A stretch of 64,000 nt of DNA from Desulfomonilaceae bacterium (GCA_041662605.1 JBAZSD010000002.1:252478-316477), one strand, 5' to 3'; positions 53,874 to 62,830 are shown, numbered from the stretch's first letter. Notes: generated by a model from the letters alone, not told the origin. A program made the numbers and translations.

Positions 53874-54419
53874 TTAGCCCCTTTTTGACGCCGACATCCG
53901 GGAAAAGGTATCAAAGACCTTCTGCATGCCATACTTGTCGATCATGGATTCCAGTCCTATCTCCACGTCCTCCAGCTTCACCTCTTCCTCGACTTCCTCT
54001 TCCCTTTCTTCATAGATCAGCACATTGTTGAGACACTTCTCAACACACTTCGGTTTCGATAGTGGTGGATCGCTTTCACACATATCGCATTTGAGAGGAA
54101 GGCCGGAATCCGGTTCCTTGAAAAGGTCCCTGGATGGACAGGAAGCCCTGCAAAAGGAACACTCGTCGTATTCCTTTCCGTCAATCACGTATTTGTCTCT
54201 GCCCATACATTCGGCCGGCGCATACTCACCCGCGAATACCGGAAGCCAGATGTTTTTCAGCCGACGGCTGATCACATGAATACGTGACCTTGCCGGATTG
54301 ACGCTGCTGTATTGAGGCGTAGCGTGATACGTTGAGCAGATGATCTCACACGCCCGACAGCCATTGCATTTATCAGCTTCTATCTTGATTGTCTTGACTA
54401 TCTTCTTAATTTTGGCCAA
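53874..54419 (-). CDS. AOR-partner polyferredoxin (BamC/AOR FeS-subunit-like)
   Basis: 181 residues with three or more [4Fe-4S] sites: CNGCRACEIICS at the N-terminus, CSFCRASCPSRD, CDMCESDP and CVEKCLNN. The layout matches the small Fe-S subunits that take electrons from AOR-family tungsten enzymes (as BamC does from BamB). A glutamate-rich run follows (YEEREEEVEEEVKLEDVE). TTG start at 54419 lies inside the end of the AOR gene, overlap 14 bases, so the two are coupled. Confidence 0.86.
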   Translation of the reverse strand: MAKIKKIVKTIKIEADKCNGCRACEIICSTYHATPQYSSVNPARSRIHVISRRLKNIWLPVFAGEYAPAECMGRDKYVIDGKEYDECSFCRASCPSRDLFKEPDSGLPLKCDMCESDPPLSKPKCVEKCLNNVLIYEEREEEVEEEVKLEDVEIGLESMIDKYGMQKVFDTFSRMSASKRG

Positions 54420-56382
54420 CTTCCAAGATCCCCCTTTTTTCCAGTTCTTCCGCTACATACCCCAGGTCCAGTTCCATCAATCTTTCTCTTGTAGGTATGC
54501 CGTCCATATTCCATCCCTTAAATTTGTAATATGTAGACAAAAGTTGTTCTTCAAGTTCAGGGAATCTCCTTTTCCAGTGGTCTTCAGGGGGCTTTTCATC
54601 AGCTCTCCTCATGCCTCTCTTGTTGTTGAAAGCACGGTGTAGGTTCCGACTCCTGTTGACGATCTTTTTTAATCCGGCTTCGTCCAGGTCCATCCCCGTC
54701 GCTGCCGAGATAAGTAATGGGTAGTTGTGTATATGATATGGAGGCTTCAGACAAAATGACGCCATCCCGGCGCACAATCCCAGGGCATCATCAATATTGT
54801 GCAGCATCTCCATCCAATCCACAATTTCACAGGCCATATCTGGAGTTGGAAAATACGGGATCGCGTTGTCTCCCCTTGGTTCCCATTCCATAACATATTG
54901 TTTAAATTTTTCGTTTGGAACTTGGGGCCAATCCCTTACAAACGATTCTCTCTGTTCTCTCGTGGGAAAAGCCGCCTGTGGAAAATTCCCTTCAATTTGG
55001 GTAATACTTATCTTCTCGTTGGTGGAATACATAAGGAAATAGATGGGATCCAACATTCCCAGCTTGAGGGGAAGTTGCTCGTGTTTCTTGATCGTATTAT
55101 GATCGAATTTTTCCGCGCCGTTGCCAATTTTTCGAGCTGCGTAATAAACTCCATCCGCAAGAATGTCTCCGATTCCTTCCCTCCGGACTACTCTGTCAAG
55201 TAACCAGAAAAATCTCCCCTCCTTGTCGGACGGGCATCCTTCGAAGTCCTTGTCAGTCAGAATTCCAGCTTCATAGAGTTCAACGGCGAACGCCAGGATC
55301 TGCGGAGTGGAAAATGAGTCCACCCCATATTCAGTGGCGCGTTCAAGGATTTTAAAGTTGAAGCGAAGATCGTCCACATAGGCTGCCATGGAATATGTGA
55401 GTTTTCCAAAGCATTTCATCATGTATTTCCTGCCGCCTGCCACCTCGGATGACACTAGGGCTCCGCACTGTTGTGGACAGTTGAAACAACTTATCAGGCG
55501 TTGGATGGCGGCTAATTGAGTTGTAGTCCAATTCTCTTCGTTCGGCTTGCTCCAGAAGTCTCTTCTCCTGGTGCGTGCGTTTCCCCACATGAAGTTTTCA
55601 GTGTGCCACTTCTCGTCGGTATGTTTCATTTCCTGCGGCGACCCAATCCCTGACAAAATAGTCATTACGTCAGGAATCGGGTTTGTGTTTCGGAAGTTTA
55701 TATATTCCGTCACTTTCGCCATATGTTCCATGAATTCAGCCCCTCGGGCAAGATAGAGGTCTTTTGTTCCACGGACAGCGACTGCCTTTATATTTTTGTC
55801 TCCCATAACGGCGCCTCCGCCGAGCCTGCTCGCGCTGGACCTGCTTTGCTCGATGGAAGCCGTGAAAACCCGATTTTCACCAGCCAGTCCAATAGCGGCG
55901 ACCTGGGCTCTCGGCTCGTTCAGTTCCTCTCTTATAAGATCTTGAGTTTCAAGAGCGCCCTTGCCCTTCAAATGAGAGGCGTCACGGATTTCCACTTTGT
56001 CATTTTTTATCCAGATGTAGACCAACTTGGGGGACTTATTGCGAAACACCACTTTGTCATAACCGGCATATTTCAATTCCGCGCCAAAGAATCCCCCCAT
56101 CATTGGGTACGCCAGAAAATTCGACTGGGGAGAAACGAAAGTAACAAGGGTACGATTAGCGCTATAAGCCGGGGTGCCGTTGAGAAGACCGGAGCTTATT
56201 ATCAGTAAATTTTCAGGATCAAACGCTTTAGTCTCAGGGCGAACCCTATCCCAGTGCATCTTGACGCTGGTACCCAAACCCCCGAGATGAAGTTCCGTCA
56301 ATTTTGGGTCAGTCGCCACCCTCTCAATGCTTCCTCGGGCCAGATCTATTTCCAGATTAAATCCGGTCTCTGCATATCTCAT
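54406..56382 (-). CDS. Aldehyde:ferredoxin oxidoreductase family (tungstopterin) protein
   Basis: 658 residues from ATG 56382, which follows AAAGGG; an ATG at 56448 would add 22 residues. N-terminal tungstopterin domain: GFNLEIDLARGSIE, LHLGGLGTSVK and SSGLLNGTPAYSANR. Cluster motif SCFNCPQQCGAL (C-x2-C-x3-C, about residue 300) with its fourth Cys in DALGLCAG, the pterin-binding DxxGLC type of motif. It belongs to the AOR family, near BamB-like proteins, but the substrate is unknown: aldehydes, aromatic acyl-CoA or others. It is the first gene of the operon leading to egtD, 40-odd bases behind an operator-like palindrome region. Confidence 0.87.
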   Translation of the reverse strand: MRYAETGFNLEIDLARGSIERVATDPKLTELHLGGLGTSVKMHWDRVRPETKAFDPENLLIISSGLLNGTPAYSANRTLVTFVSPQSNFLAYPMMGGFFGAELKYAGYDKVVFRNKSPKLVYIWIKNDKVEIRDASHLKGKGALETQDLIREELNEPRAQVAAIGLAGENRVFTASIEQSRSSASRLGGGAVMGDKNIKAVAVRGTKDLYLARGAEFMEHMAKVTEYINFRNTNPIPDVMTILSGIGSPQEMKHTDEKWHTENFMWGNARTRRRDFWSKPNEENWTTTQLAAIQRLISCFNCPQQCGALVSSEVAGGRKYMMKCFGKLTYSMAAYVDDLRFNFKILERATEYGVDSFSTPQILAFAVELYEAGILTDKDFEGCPSDKEGRFFWLLDRVVRREGIGDILADGVYYAARKIGNGAEKFDHNTIKKHEQLPLKLGMLDPIYFLMYSTNEKISITQIEGNFPQAAFPTREQRESFVRDWPQVPNEKFKQYVMEWEPRGDNAIPYFPTPDMACEIVDWMEMLHNIDDALGLCAGMASFCLKPPYHIHNYPLLISAATGMDLDEAGLKKIVNRSRNLHRAFNNKRGMRRADEKPPEDHWKRRFPELEEQLLSTYYKFKGWNMDGIPTRERLMELDLGYVAEELEKRGILEVGQN

Positions 56383-56747
56383 GTTTGTTATCCCTTTCAG
56401 TCGACTCTCGACACGCTCATTAGCGCCATAACTATTCTTTACCGACAATACTTCGGTTGATACTTGGTAAGTGACTAATATCCATGTTCTTTTTTATCCC
56501 AATTTGGCTGGGCCCTCTTCTATGAAGAGTCTTATGTCCAATATGACATAAGACAACGTACGAATACCACTTATATAAAAACTATGTCAAGCCTTTATGT
56601 ATTTCGCCAATAAATTTTATAGGGTGATTGCAGTAGCTTTAGTGATGGACCTGGTTCACAAAAGAAACCGGTCCAAAAAGAAACTGGGGCCAATTTTAGA
56701 ACAGGAAAGAATCGCTGACCCACAAAATCTCGAAGTGAGGTGCTTGT
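56383..56747. other. Regulatory interval between flotillin and AOR genes
   Basis: About 365 bases. Contains the palindrome and promoter just described. At about 56647-56674 an imperfect hairpin (GGACC-GGTT paired with AACC-GGTCC, one bulged base) lies downstream of nothing obvious on the plus strand. No convincing gene; the small plus-strand frame at 56597-56881 is AT-rich and runs into the antisense of the flotillin gene. Confidence 0.55.
56529..56590 (-). promoter_or_regulatory. Promoter with 10-bp palindrome for the AOR-egtD operon
   Basis: GTCTTATGTC (56529-56538) and GACATAAGAC (56545-56554) form a perfect inverted repeat with a six-base spacer. Upstream on the minus strand TTGACA (56585-56590) is followed after 17-18 bases by GTATTC/TATTCG, a weak -10. 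The palindrome lies where transcription would begin, as expected for a repressor site, about 150 bases upstream of the AOR start. Confidence 0.6.
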
Positions 56748-58256
56748 CTATAAGTGTCGATCGACAATTTCTTTTTCTGAGGATTCATCCGCTGGTTTCC
56801 GGGTTGCCTTGCCCAGGAACTCCGGCAGTTCCAATCCGGCAATCCGGGCTAATTCATGTATTGGAGGGAGAACTCCCATGAAACGCTTGCCAAGATCACT
56901 CAGTCCTCCTTCGCCCCCACCATCCCAGACCATCACCTTTTCAATTGGCAGGTTTCTAATTGCATCCGCCTGGATTTGCATCAGCTCAGTCAGTTTCTCT
57001 ATGAGAAGCAGGGACGCTGTTAATTGTGGGTCCGCGCTGCATGCCTCAATCAGAGCCTTATAACCTTGCGCCTTTGAATCAAGTTGAGATTTGACGCCTT
57101 GCGCTTCCGCCTGCATACGAGCGATGGTACCTTCAGCTTCCCCTTTTGCGATTAACACGCTTTTCTGCCGTAAAGCTTCGGCCTCCAAAATTGCTTTCTG
57201 TTTTTCAGCTTCAGCAAAAACTACAATTTCAGCATTCAGACGTGCCTGTTCACGCCGTGCCCGAGCTTCTTCAGCCTGCCGCTGCGCATCCTGTTCGGCA
57301 ACCCTGATCGCCCCATCCGCCTGAACGGATGCGCTTTGACCTTTGGATCTGGCTTCCTCTTCGGCAACCTTCCGGGTAGCTTGAAAATTTGCTACCGAAG
57401 CGCTGGCCTGAGCTTCGACGTTTACAGCCTCAGCTTCCAGTAGAGATACTTTCTGTCTGCGATTACGCCCGGCTTCGGCCTCTCCAATGGAAGCTTCGGC
57501 GTCAGCCGCGGCCAGAGCTTTTCGGCGGTCCCTTTCGGCTTCAGCCTCGCCTACGGCCGCAGCGGCGTTTGCAGCAGCCACCGCTCGTTTCTGATCGCGT
57601 TGCCTCTCCGCCACCCCAATAGTGCCATTTTTTTCCTGCTCCGCAACGTCGACCAGCGCCTGATTTACAGCTTCAGCCGCTGCTTTTCGTCCAAGAGCCT
57701 TTATATATCCGCTGTCGTCTTCAATATCCTTGATGTTAACGTTGATTACGGAAAGTCCTATTTTTTCAAGTTCTACCGACAAGGATTCATTGACTTTTGT
57801 CATGAATGCCTGGCGGTCACGGTTAATCTCTTCTATCCTCATGGTGGCCATCACCTGACGCATCTGACCCAATATAACGCTTTGCGCCTGCGCCTTCACT
57901 TCCTCTATACCCTGGCCGAGTAATCTGATTGAGGCGTTTTGCATGATGCCCTCTTCTGTGCTGATTGCCACTGTGACTGATGTAGGGACCGAAACCCGAA
58001 TGTTTTCCTGTGAGAGCGCATTGTTCAAATCAATAGGAACTACGAACGGCTCCAGATCCAACCAGGCGTAATCCTGAAACAATGGCCACACAAAAGCCGC
58101 TCCTCCATGGATACACTTGGCTGCGCCTTTTCCCGTTTTACCGTAAATGACCAGAATGCGGTTGGCGGGGCAGCGCTGGTATCGTGAACTTAATGCCCAT
58201 AAAACCGATACGAAGACAGCAAACAGAATTGCGGTAATAATTATTGCGGCGCTCAT
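56748..58256 (-). CDS. Flotillin-like SPFH-domain membrane scaffold protein
   Basis: 502 residues. One N-terminal membrane anchor (AAIIITAILFAVFVSVLWAL) is followed by the SPFH domain (residues about 30-200: LVIYGKTGKGAAKCIHGGAA, RQAFMTKVNESLSVELEKIG) and a long Ala/Glu/Arg coiled coil with repeats of the form AEAERDRRKALAAADAEA. The C-terminal 90 residues are globular. Flotillins organise membrane domains and are usually paired with an NfeD gene, as here (20 bases upstream). Confidence 0.9.
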   Translation of the reverse strand: MSAAIIITAILFAVFVSVLWALSSRYQRCPANRILVIYGKTGKGAAKCIHGGAAFVWPLFQDYAWLDLEPFVVPIDLNNALSQENIRVSVPTSVTVAISTEEGIMQNASIRLLGQGIEEVKAQAQSVILGQMRQVMATMRIEEINRDRQAFMTKVNESLSVELEKIGLSVINVNIKDIEDDSGYIKALGRKAAAEAVNQALVDVAEQEKNGTIGVAERQRDQKRAVAAANAAAAVGEAEAERDRRKALAAADAEASIGEAEAGRNRRQKVSLLEAEAVNVEAQASASVANFQATRKVAEEEARSKGQSASVQADGAIRVAEQDAQRQAEEARARREQARLNAEIVVFAEAEKQKAILEAEALRQKSVLIAKGEAEGTIARMQAEAQGVKSQLDSKAQGYKALIEACSADPQLTASLLLIEKLTELMQIQADAIRNLPIEKVMVWDGGGEGGLSDLGKRFMGVLPPIHELARIAGLELPEFLGKATRKPADESSEKEIVDRHL

Positions 58257-58275
58257 TTCACTTTACCTCCGGACT

Positions 58276-58878
58276 CTATTGTTCGATAACCTCTACGGTG
58301 TTCTGGTTGACAACATTGATGACCTTTACTCTAGTTCCCGCCGATATAGGGGATCCGTCAGAGCTTCGCGCATTTATTATGCTTATGACGCCCCTCATCA
58401 TTACGCGAATTTTACCGGTACCGTTCTCAGGGATGTTGATATAAACCGACCCTTTTTCTCCAAGCGCCCAGGAAGCTGAAACATTCCCCTGTTCCTGCAT
58501 CCTTAAGAGAAAATGCAGAATCAGAGAAACCCCAAACATTGCTATAGCCCCCCAGGCAAAGCTATATAACAATGTGAGCAAAATCGGGGTTCCACCAGCC
58601 AGGTAGATTGCGCCGGCCCAACTGAAAAGCGTGCCGAACGCCAATACAGATCGGGTGGAAATCAGCGTAAAAGCGTCTCCACTAAAATCGTGGGTTCCGA
58701 TGTGGCCAGGAGCTTCCATCCCGGCGCTTAGGCCGGCGGCCCCGATATGGTCGGCGCCATGAGAATCCACACCCCAAAGCGTCATTATTAACTGCCATAT
58801 AAAAAGCAGGGAGAATACAACAGCGGAGCACACGAAAACCTTGTTCAGGGTAGAGATCCCTTCCCACCACGTGTCCAT
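58276..58878 (-). CDS. NfeD/YqiJ-like membrane protein with OB fold
   Basis: 200 residues: three membrane spans (VFVCSAVVFSLLFIWQLI; LAFGTLFSWAGAIYLAG; SFAWGAIAMFGVSLILHFLL) followed by a C-terminal OB-fold domain (WALGEKGSVYINIPENGTGK and GTRVKVINVVNQNTVEVIE), the NfeD signature. It is transcribed directly before the flotillin gene and is expected to bind it at the membrane. Confidence 0.86.
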   Translation of the reverse strand: MDTWWEGISTLNKVFVCSAVVFSLLFIWQLIMTLWGVDSHGADHIGAAGLSAGMEAPGHIGTHDFSGDAFTLISTRSVLAFGTLFSWAGAIYLAGGTPILLTLLYSFAWGAIAMFGVSLILHFLLRMQEQGNVSASWALGEKGSVYINIPENGTGKIRVMMRGVISIINARSSDGSPISAGTRVKVINVVNQNTVEVIEQ

Positions 58879-59324
58879 TTGTCGACTCCACTCGTCTGGC
58901 TGGATATCTTTAGACTTTAAATTGGATCATAAATTAAAATGCTTGTCACGTGGAAACCTCATTGGTGTTAAATGACCACAGAACCTATTATCTAAAATAT
59001 GATATATTGCATGACCCATATCAACTTTTCTGATAAAAAGGCCCAAAAAAAAGCCTCATTTGGGTTCGCAATTTCAACTTAATTTGATGTAGCATGGACC
59101 CAAAACTTTTGATCGCGACGACTAACAAAATGAACCCAAAGCGTGCAGCTATTTTGTGTCACAGATCAGGCAATCACCATGGGCCGTTGCTTGGTTCCTC
59201 ATTGCTGAGGCATGTCCCAGATGCTGACGAAAGGCAGATTGACAAAACGAGCAGGTTGCCACACATGCAGGCCTTGGTTGTTCTAAATCGAAGAAACCAC
59301 GGTGTCCACAGCCCGGTTGAAGCG

Positions 59325-59365
59325 CCTTGACCCGGCTTACACAGTCTGTATAAGCCGGGTCAAGG
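59325..59365. repeat. Perfect 15-bp inverted repeat with 11-base loop
   Basis: CCTTGACCCGGCTTA (59325-59339) and its exact complement TAAGCCGGGTCAAGG (59351-59365) flank a loop containing ACAGTCTGT, itself a 9-base odd palindrome. No T run follows on the plus strand, so it is not a normal terminator for a plus-strand transcript. It may be an operator, an RNA stem or the end of a mobile element. Confidence 0.85.
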
Positions 59366-59453
59366 TTGATTGGGAAGAATCTGGCGTCTGGTGAATATGA
59401 ATGATATTGAGTGTGAACACAAAAAGACGCCGGAATTTCTTATACAGAAGGAA

Positions 59454-59490
59454 ACAGTCTGCGTTTGACGTTTTATATAGTCTGTATAAT
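59454..59490 (+). promoter_or_regulatory. Promoter-like region with AGTCTG repeats upstream of R-M genes
   Basis: A consensus TATAAT (59485-59490) lies 70 bases before the GTG of the first gene; TTGACG (59465-59470) is only 14 bases upstream, too close for a standard -35. AGTCTG occurs at 59456, 59479 and, farther up, 59343. The last copy abuts the -10 box, so a regulator bound to the repeats would control the promoter. Confidence 0.45.
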
Positions 59491-59559
59491 CATTGTTGGG
59501 CGTGAAGATGGCGCTGGAGGCAATACTGGACTCTTTAAAGAAATTATTGTGGTGGCGCA

Positions 59560-61035
59560 GTGGCAAATAACTTCAAGAGGGACGACAGTTTCTTGCGAAA
59601 ACTCGCTGTCGGCGCCGCAGGTACGAATGCAACAATCAATCGACTAAGATCGATGGGGTTTAACCCCATTGAACTTGAACGCGGCTCCACAGGTTTCAAG
59701 ATCTGGAAGAAGATAAAGATCAAGCGTGTGCGGGTTCCTGACATTCTGTGCTTGAAAACAGGGATACGGTTTGAATCCCGTGGAAAGACAAAGCCTGAGA
59801 TTTCAATGTCGCATTCCCTCAATGATCCGAAGCGGGCTTGGGATGCGGGCATGCGTGACGACGACCTTGTTTCAATCGTTGTCTTCACTCAAAACGACGA
59901 ATCTCCGATAGACCTGAAACAAATTTCACCTGTTCATTTCGTCAGTGTCAGAGACATGCGGCGAGCCTTCGACGCAGGAAAGGTATCCATCACCCAGCCG
60001 AAAGGGGTTGAGGAAGGGTCGGAAATAAGGGTGATGTGGACATGTGCTGCTGCGAACCAGCAATCAATTGTTTCGGCAGCGGAACCCGGCAGGATCAGCC
60101 TTACCCCTATCTCAGGGGCACGGAAACAATCGATCCAATTGAGCCGGAAGAATGGTAAGATAACCCTTCTACCGCAGGTCAATGTTGGTGAGACTGTCGA
60201 TGCCAACCAGATCGTGGCGGCGGTCGTTCCGGTCAACATAAAACTCCAGTGCCCATCATCTGTTAGCGAAGCCTATTTCATAGACAAGCTCACAAGTGTT
60301 AACCTAAGTGAGAGGTACGCGGCCGCAAAAGCGTTGCGTTACAGAGGCTATACCACAGCCAAGCCGGTGCTCGAAACAAGAATGACCGATGTCGAAGAGG
60401 ACATTTATGTCCAGCTTGAGGCTGCGGCTTCCCTCGCTGCATATGACTACCCGAACGGCTGGGAGTTCATGGAAAACAAGCTGCGCAGTCCGATCGTGAC
60501 GGTTCCTCTTGAAACCCAGCTTGAAACGGTCATTGTCGCGTCAGAAATACCTAAAAGCCGGAGCGAGCAACTACTGATTGAAGTCTTGCAAAACCCTCAA
60601 CGTAACGACGAACTACGCGCTGGAGCAGCATGGGCGCTTGGCCAATTCGCTTCTGCGGCGTCTGCGTCTACACTTATTGACACTTTCAACTCAAGCCCTT
60701 TGGATATCAAGGTTGAAGCGGCACGCGCGCTTTTGCGAATTGCTGAACCACAAATTCCTCACTTGATTGATCTTCTCAAAAATGGAGACCCCGGCAAACG
60801 CGACGGCATATCGTGGGTACTCGCACGAACAGGCAAATTTAATCCATCAGACATGGTCGCAGGGGCCGATGGAAACCTAAGAAAATGGATGAGTTACATT
60901 GTCGGCTATGGAAAAGAAAATTTCGTTCAAGGTGATGTTGAGGCCATCTGCATGGCTGACCCGGAAGTTTATTTCGCCGCAAGCGTATTGTGGCAGATTC
61001 TGGCGAGCTGGGTCAACGACCTGAGAGAATACTGA
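59560..61035 (+). CDS. Probable restriction protein: nuclease-like domain plus HEAT repeats
   Basis: 491 residues from GTG 59560. Residues about 1-110 look like a PD-(D/E)xK nuclease: VPDILCLKTGIRFESRGKTK, with an Asp and, ten residues on, an E-x-R-G-K, then SMSHSLNDPKRAW. A beta-rich middle (150-240) and a C-terminal set of HEAT repeats follow (AAAKALRYRGYTTAKPVLE; GAAWALGQFASAASASTLID; EAARALLRIAEPQIPHLIDL). It ends one base before a DNA methyltransferase gene. The pair is best read as a type II-like restriction-modification system, with HEAT repeats as the DNA- or protein-binding part. The nuclease assignment is by pattern only. Confidence 0.62.
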   Translation: MANNFKRDDSFLRKLAVGAAGTNATINRLRSMGFNPIELERGSTGFKIWKKIKIKRVRVPDILCLKTGIRFESRGKTKPEISMSHSLNDPKRAWDAGMRDDDLVSIVVFTQNDESPIDLKQISPVHFVSVRDMRRAFDAGKVSITQPKGVEEGSEIRVMWTCAAANQQSIVSAAEPGRISLTPISGARKQSIQLSRKNGKITLLPQVNVGETVDANQIVAAVVPVNIKLQCPSSVSEAYFIDKLTSVNLSERYAAAKALRYRGYTTAKPVLETRMTDVEEDIYVQLEAAASLAAYDYPNGWEFMENKLRSPIVTVPLETQLETVIVASEIPKSRSEQLLIEVLQNPQRNDELRAGAAWALGQFASAASASTLIDTFNSSPLDIKVEAARALLRIAEPQIPHLIDLLKNGDPGKRDGISWVLARTGKFNPSDMVAGADGNLRKWMSYIVGYGKENFVQGDVEAICMADPEVYFAASVLWQILASWVNDLREY

Positions 61036-61036
61036 C

Positions 61037-62080
61037 ATGCACAGCAGACCGCTTTACCGCACCACCAGAGGTCAGGCCTATGTTGGAGATTCGCTTGAAC
61101 TCCTCGGCGAATTGCCCGACAACAGCATTGATCTAGTCATGACATCACCGCCATTCGCACTTCAGCGCCAAAAGACCTATGGCAACGTAGAGGAAACGGA
61201 GTACGTCCAGTGGATTAAACCCTTCGGTAAAGAGGTTTTCCGAGTTCTCAAAGAAAGTGGGAGTTTCGTTCTCGACTTAGGCGGGGCTTACCGTTCTGGG
61301 ATTCCGTCCCGTTCTTTGTACAACTTCCGCGTACTCTTGGCTTTTTGCGACGAAATCATGTTTCACCTTGCTGAAGATTTCTACTGGTTCAATCCAGCAA
61401 AGCTCCCGTCGCCCATTGAATGGGTAAACAAGCGAAAAATTCGGGCAAAAGATTCCGTTAACACTGTATGGTGGTTCAGTAAAACCGAATTCCCAAAAGC
61501 CGATGTTCGGAAGGTGCTGGCTAAATATTCCGATAGGATGAAGAAGTTGATCGAGGACCCGAAAAGTTTCTATACGCCAAAAAAACGCCCATCAGGCCAC
61601 GACATAAGCGCTGGATTTGGTAAGGATAATGGGGGGGCAATTCCCTCCAATCTTCTTTCTATACCAAACACCGACAGCAACTCGAGCTATCTTCGACTCT
61701 GCAAGGAACTCGGACTCGAACGCCATCCGGCGCGATTTCCTTCGGAGTTCCCCGCGTTCTTTATCAAGATGCTGACCGACGAGGGGGATGTAGTCCTAGA
61801 CATTTTTGGTGGATCGAACACTACCGGATTTGTCGCCGAAGCTCTAAAGCGGAAATGGCTAACTTTTGAGATAAATCGGGAATATCTTGCTACATCCGTA
61901 CTGCGGTTCCTTGAGGCACATAGCGCTGAGTCCGTGACGCGAGTATTAGGGCAGTTGAACAACATTCACGCCAATTACTTTATTGACGAGACGGTATGCG
62001 CATTAGACCCAGCAAAGAAAGCGAAGTCGAAGGATGAAACCCTGGGCCAAGGGGTACTGTTTGCTTCCTATAACAGATAA
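61037..62080 (+). CDS. Site-specific DNA methyltransferase (beta class, m4C or m6A)
   Basis: 347 residues in the circularly permuted beta order: catalytic motif IV DLVMTSPPFALQ near residue 35, SAM motif I VVLDIFGGSNTTG near residue 255, and EINREYL. The S-P-P-F form is typical of N4-cytosine enzymes, though beta-class N6-adenine enzymes exist. A target-recognition region lies between (residues about 110-230, including a Lys-rich stretch). One base separates it from the restriction gene, so they are one operon. Confidence 0.9.
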   Translation: MHSRPLYRTTRGQAYVGDSLELLGELPDNSIDLVMTSPPFALQRQKTYGNVEETEYVQWIKPFGKEVFRVLKESGSFVLDLGGAYRSGIPSRSLYNFRVLLAFCDEIMFHLAEDFYWFNPAKLPSPIEWVNKRKIRAKDSVNTVWWFSKTEFPKADVRKVLAKYSDRMKKLIEDPKSFYTPKKRPSGHDISAGFGKDNGGAIPSNLLSIPNTDSNSSYLRLCKELGLERHPARFPSEFPAFFIKMLTDEGDVVLDIFGGSNTTGFVAEALKRKWLTFEINREYLATSVLRFLEAHSAESVTRVLGQLNNIHANYFIDETVCALDPAKKAKSKDETLGQGVLFASYNR

Positions 62081-62195
62081 ATTCGAAATGGAAATGAAAC
62101 ATTATATTGTTAGATGGCGAAGCCGGCGCTGAACAAGCGACCAATATCGCGAGCCAAATCATTGTCTATCTGACGACAAACCCGAACAGAGGCGC

Positions 62196-62750
62196 CTATT
62201 CATCCTCAGGGAAAGCTTCGTAGTAGTCGTCACGGAGCGCATCGTGATAACCCCATCCAATGTTTCTGGAAGACTCCATGATTTCTTCGAGACGCTCCCT
62301 GAACTCGTCACGTTGCTCCACCGGAAGACTCAGGATCTTGTCAATGGCCTCCTTGTACATGAGGTTGAGGGCGTTGTAGAATCCTTCGTTCATGTCACCA
62401 TATTCAACCGTGAACCGGTTGCCGCACTCCACAAAGAATGTTTTTAGTTCGGCCTCCCCAATCAGGTCTCCTACGGCCTTGGAGTAACGCCTGATCGCTC
62501 CTTTAGCTTTTGAAATCTGAATGGGCTTGTTGCGGTAAATGTCTGGATACATGGACTCCTCAATGGATTTCTTGAACGAAGCTAGTGGATCATCCAAAAC
62601 GCCAAAGCGAGCGTTAAGAAACTCCTCATTCTCTTTTGACACGTGATAGAGGTCTCCGACAATCTGAATGAGCTGTTTTTGGTCCAACCCGACTACCTTA
62701 CTCTTTACGTCTGACCAGGTTGGCCTTCGCTGTTTCTGTTTAGCTACCAA
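62196..62750 (-). CDS. DUF6155-like hypothetical protein
   Basis: 184 residues, mainly helical and charged. Segments such as FFVECGNRFTVEYGDMNEGFYNALN recall the DUF6155 family, whose function is unknown. It is convergent to the methyltransferase gene. Its start has AAGGAGG about 10 bases upstream. Confidence 0.65.
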   Translation of the reverse strand: MVAKQKQRRPTWSDVKSKVVGLDQKQLIQIVGDLYHVSKENEEFLNARFGVLDDPLASFKKSIEESMYPDIYRNKPIQISKAKGAIRRYSKAVGDLIGEAELKTFFVECGNRFTVEYGDMNEGFYNALNLMYKEAIDKILSLPVEQRDEFRERLEEIMESSRNIGWGYHDALRDDYYEAFPEDE

Positions 62751-62830
62751 AGTGGAATCTCCTCCTTCTTATTCCGAGGCCAGCCTAACGTCCTCATCCT
62801 CTTGGTGTACGGACAAGGTCCTTAACCAAA

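Larger units (their letters stand above)
58879..59559. other. Long gene-free interval before the restriction-modification pair
   Basis: About 680 bases. It holds an AT-rich stretch (58900-59090), the long inverted repeat at 59325-59365, three copies of AGTCTG and a TATAAT box at 59485-59490. An open frame at 59094-59330 has no ribosome site, unlikely composition and is not believed. The interval probably marks the junction of acquired DNA with the core chromosome and holds the regulation of the following pair. Confidence 0.6.

Noticed and set aside
56647..56680. Imperfect hairpin as a terminator
   Set aside because: A bulge in the stem and no T run on either strand.
59094..59330. 78-residue frame in the interval before the R-M genes
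   Set aside because: No ribosome site, mixed composition (His/Arg/Pro-rich) and no domain.
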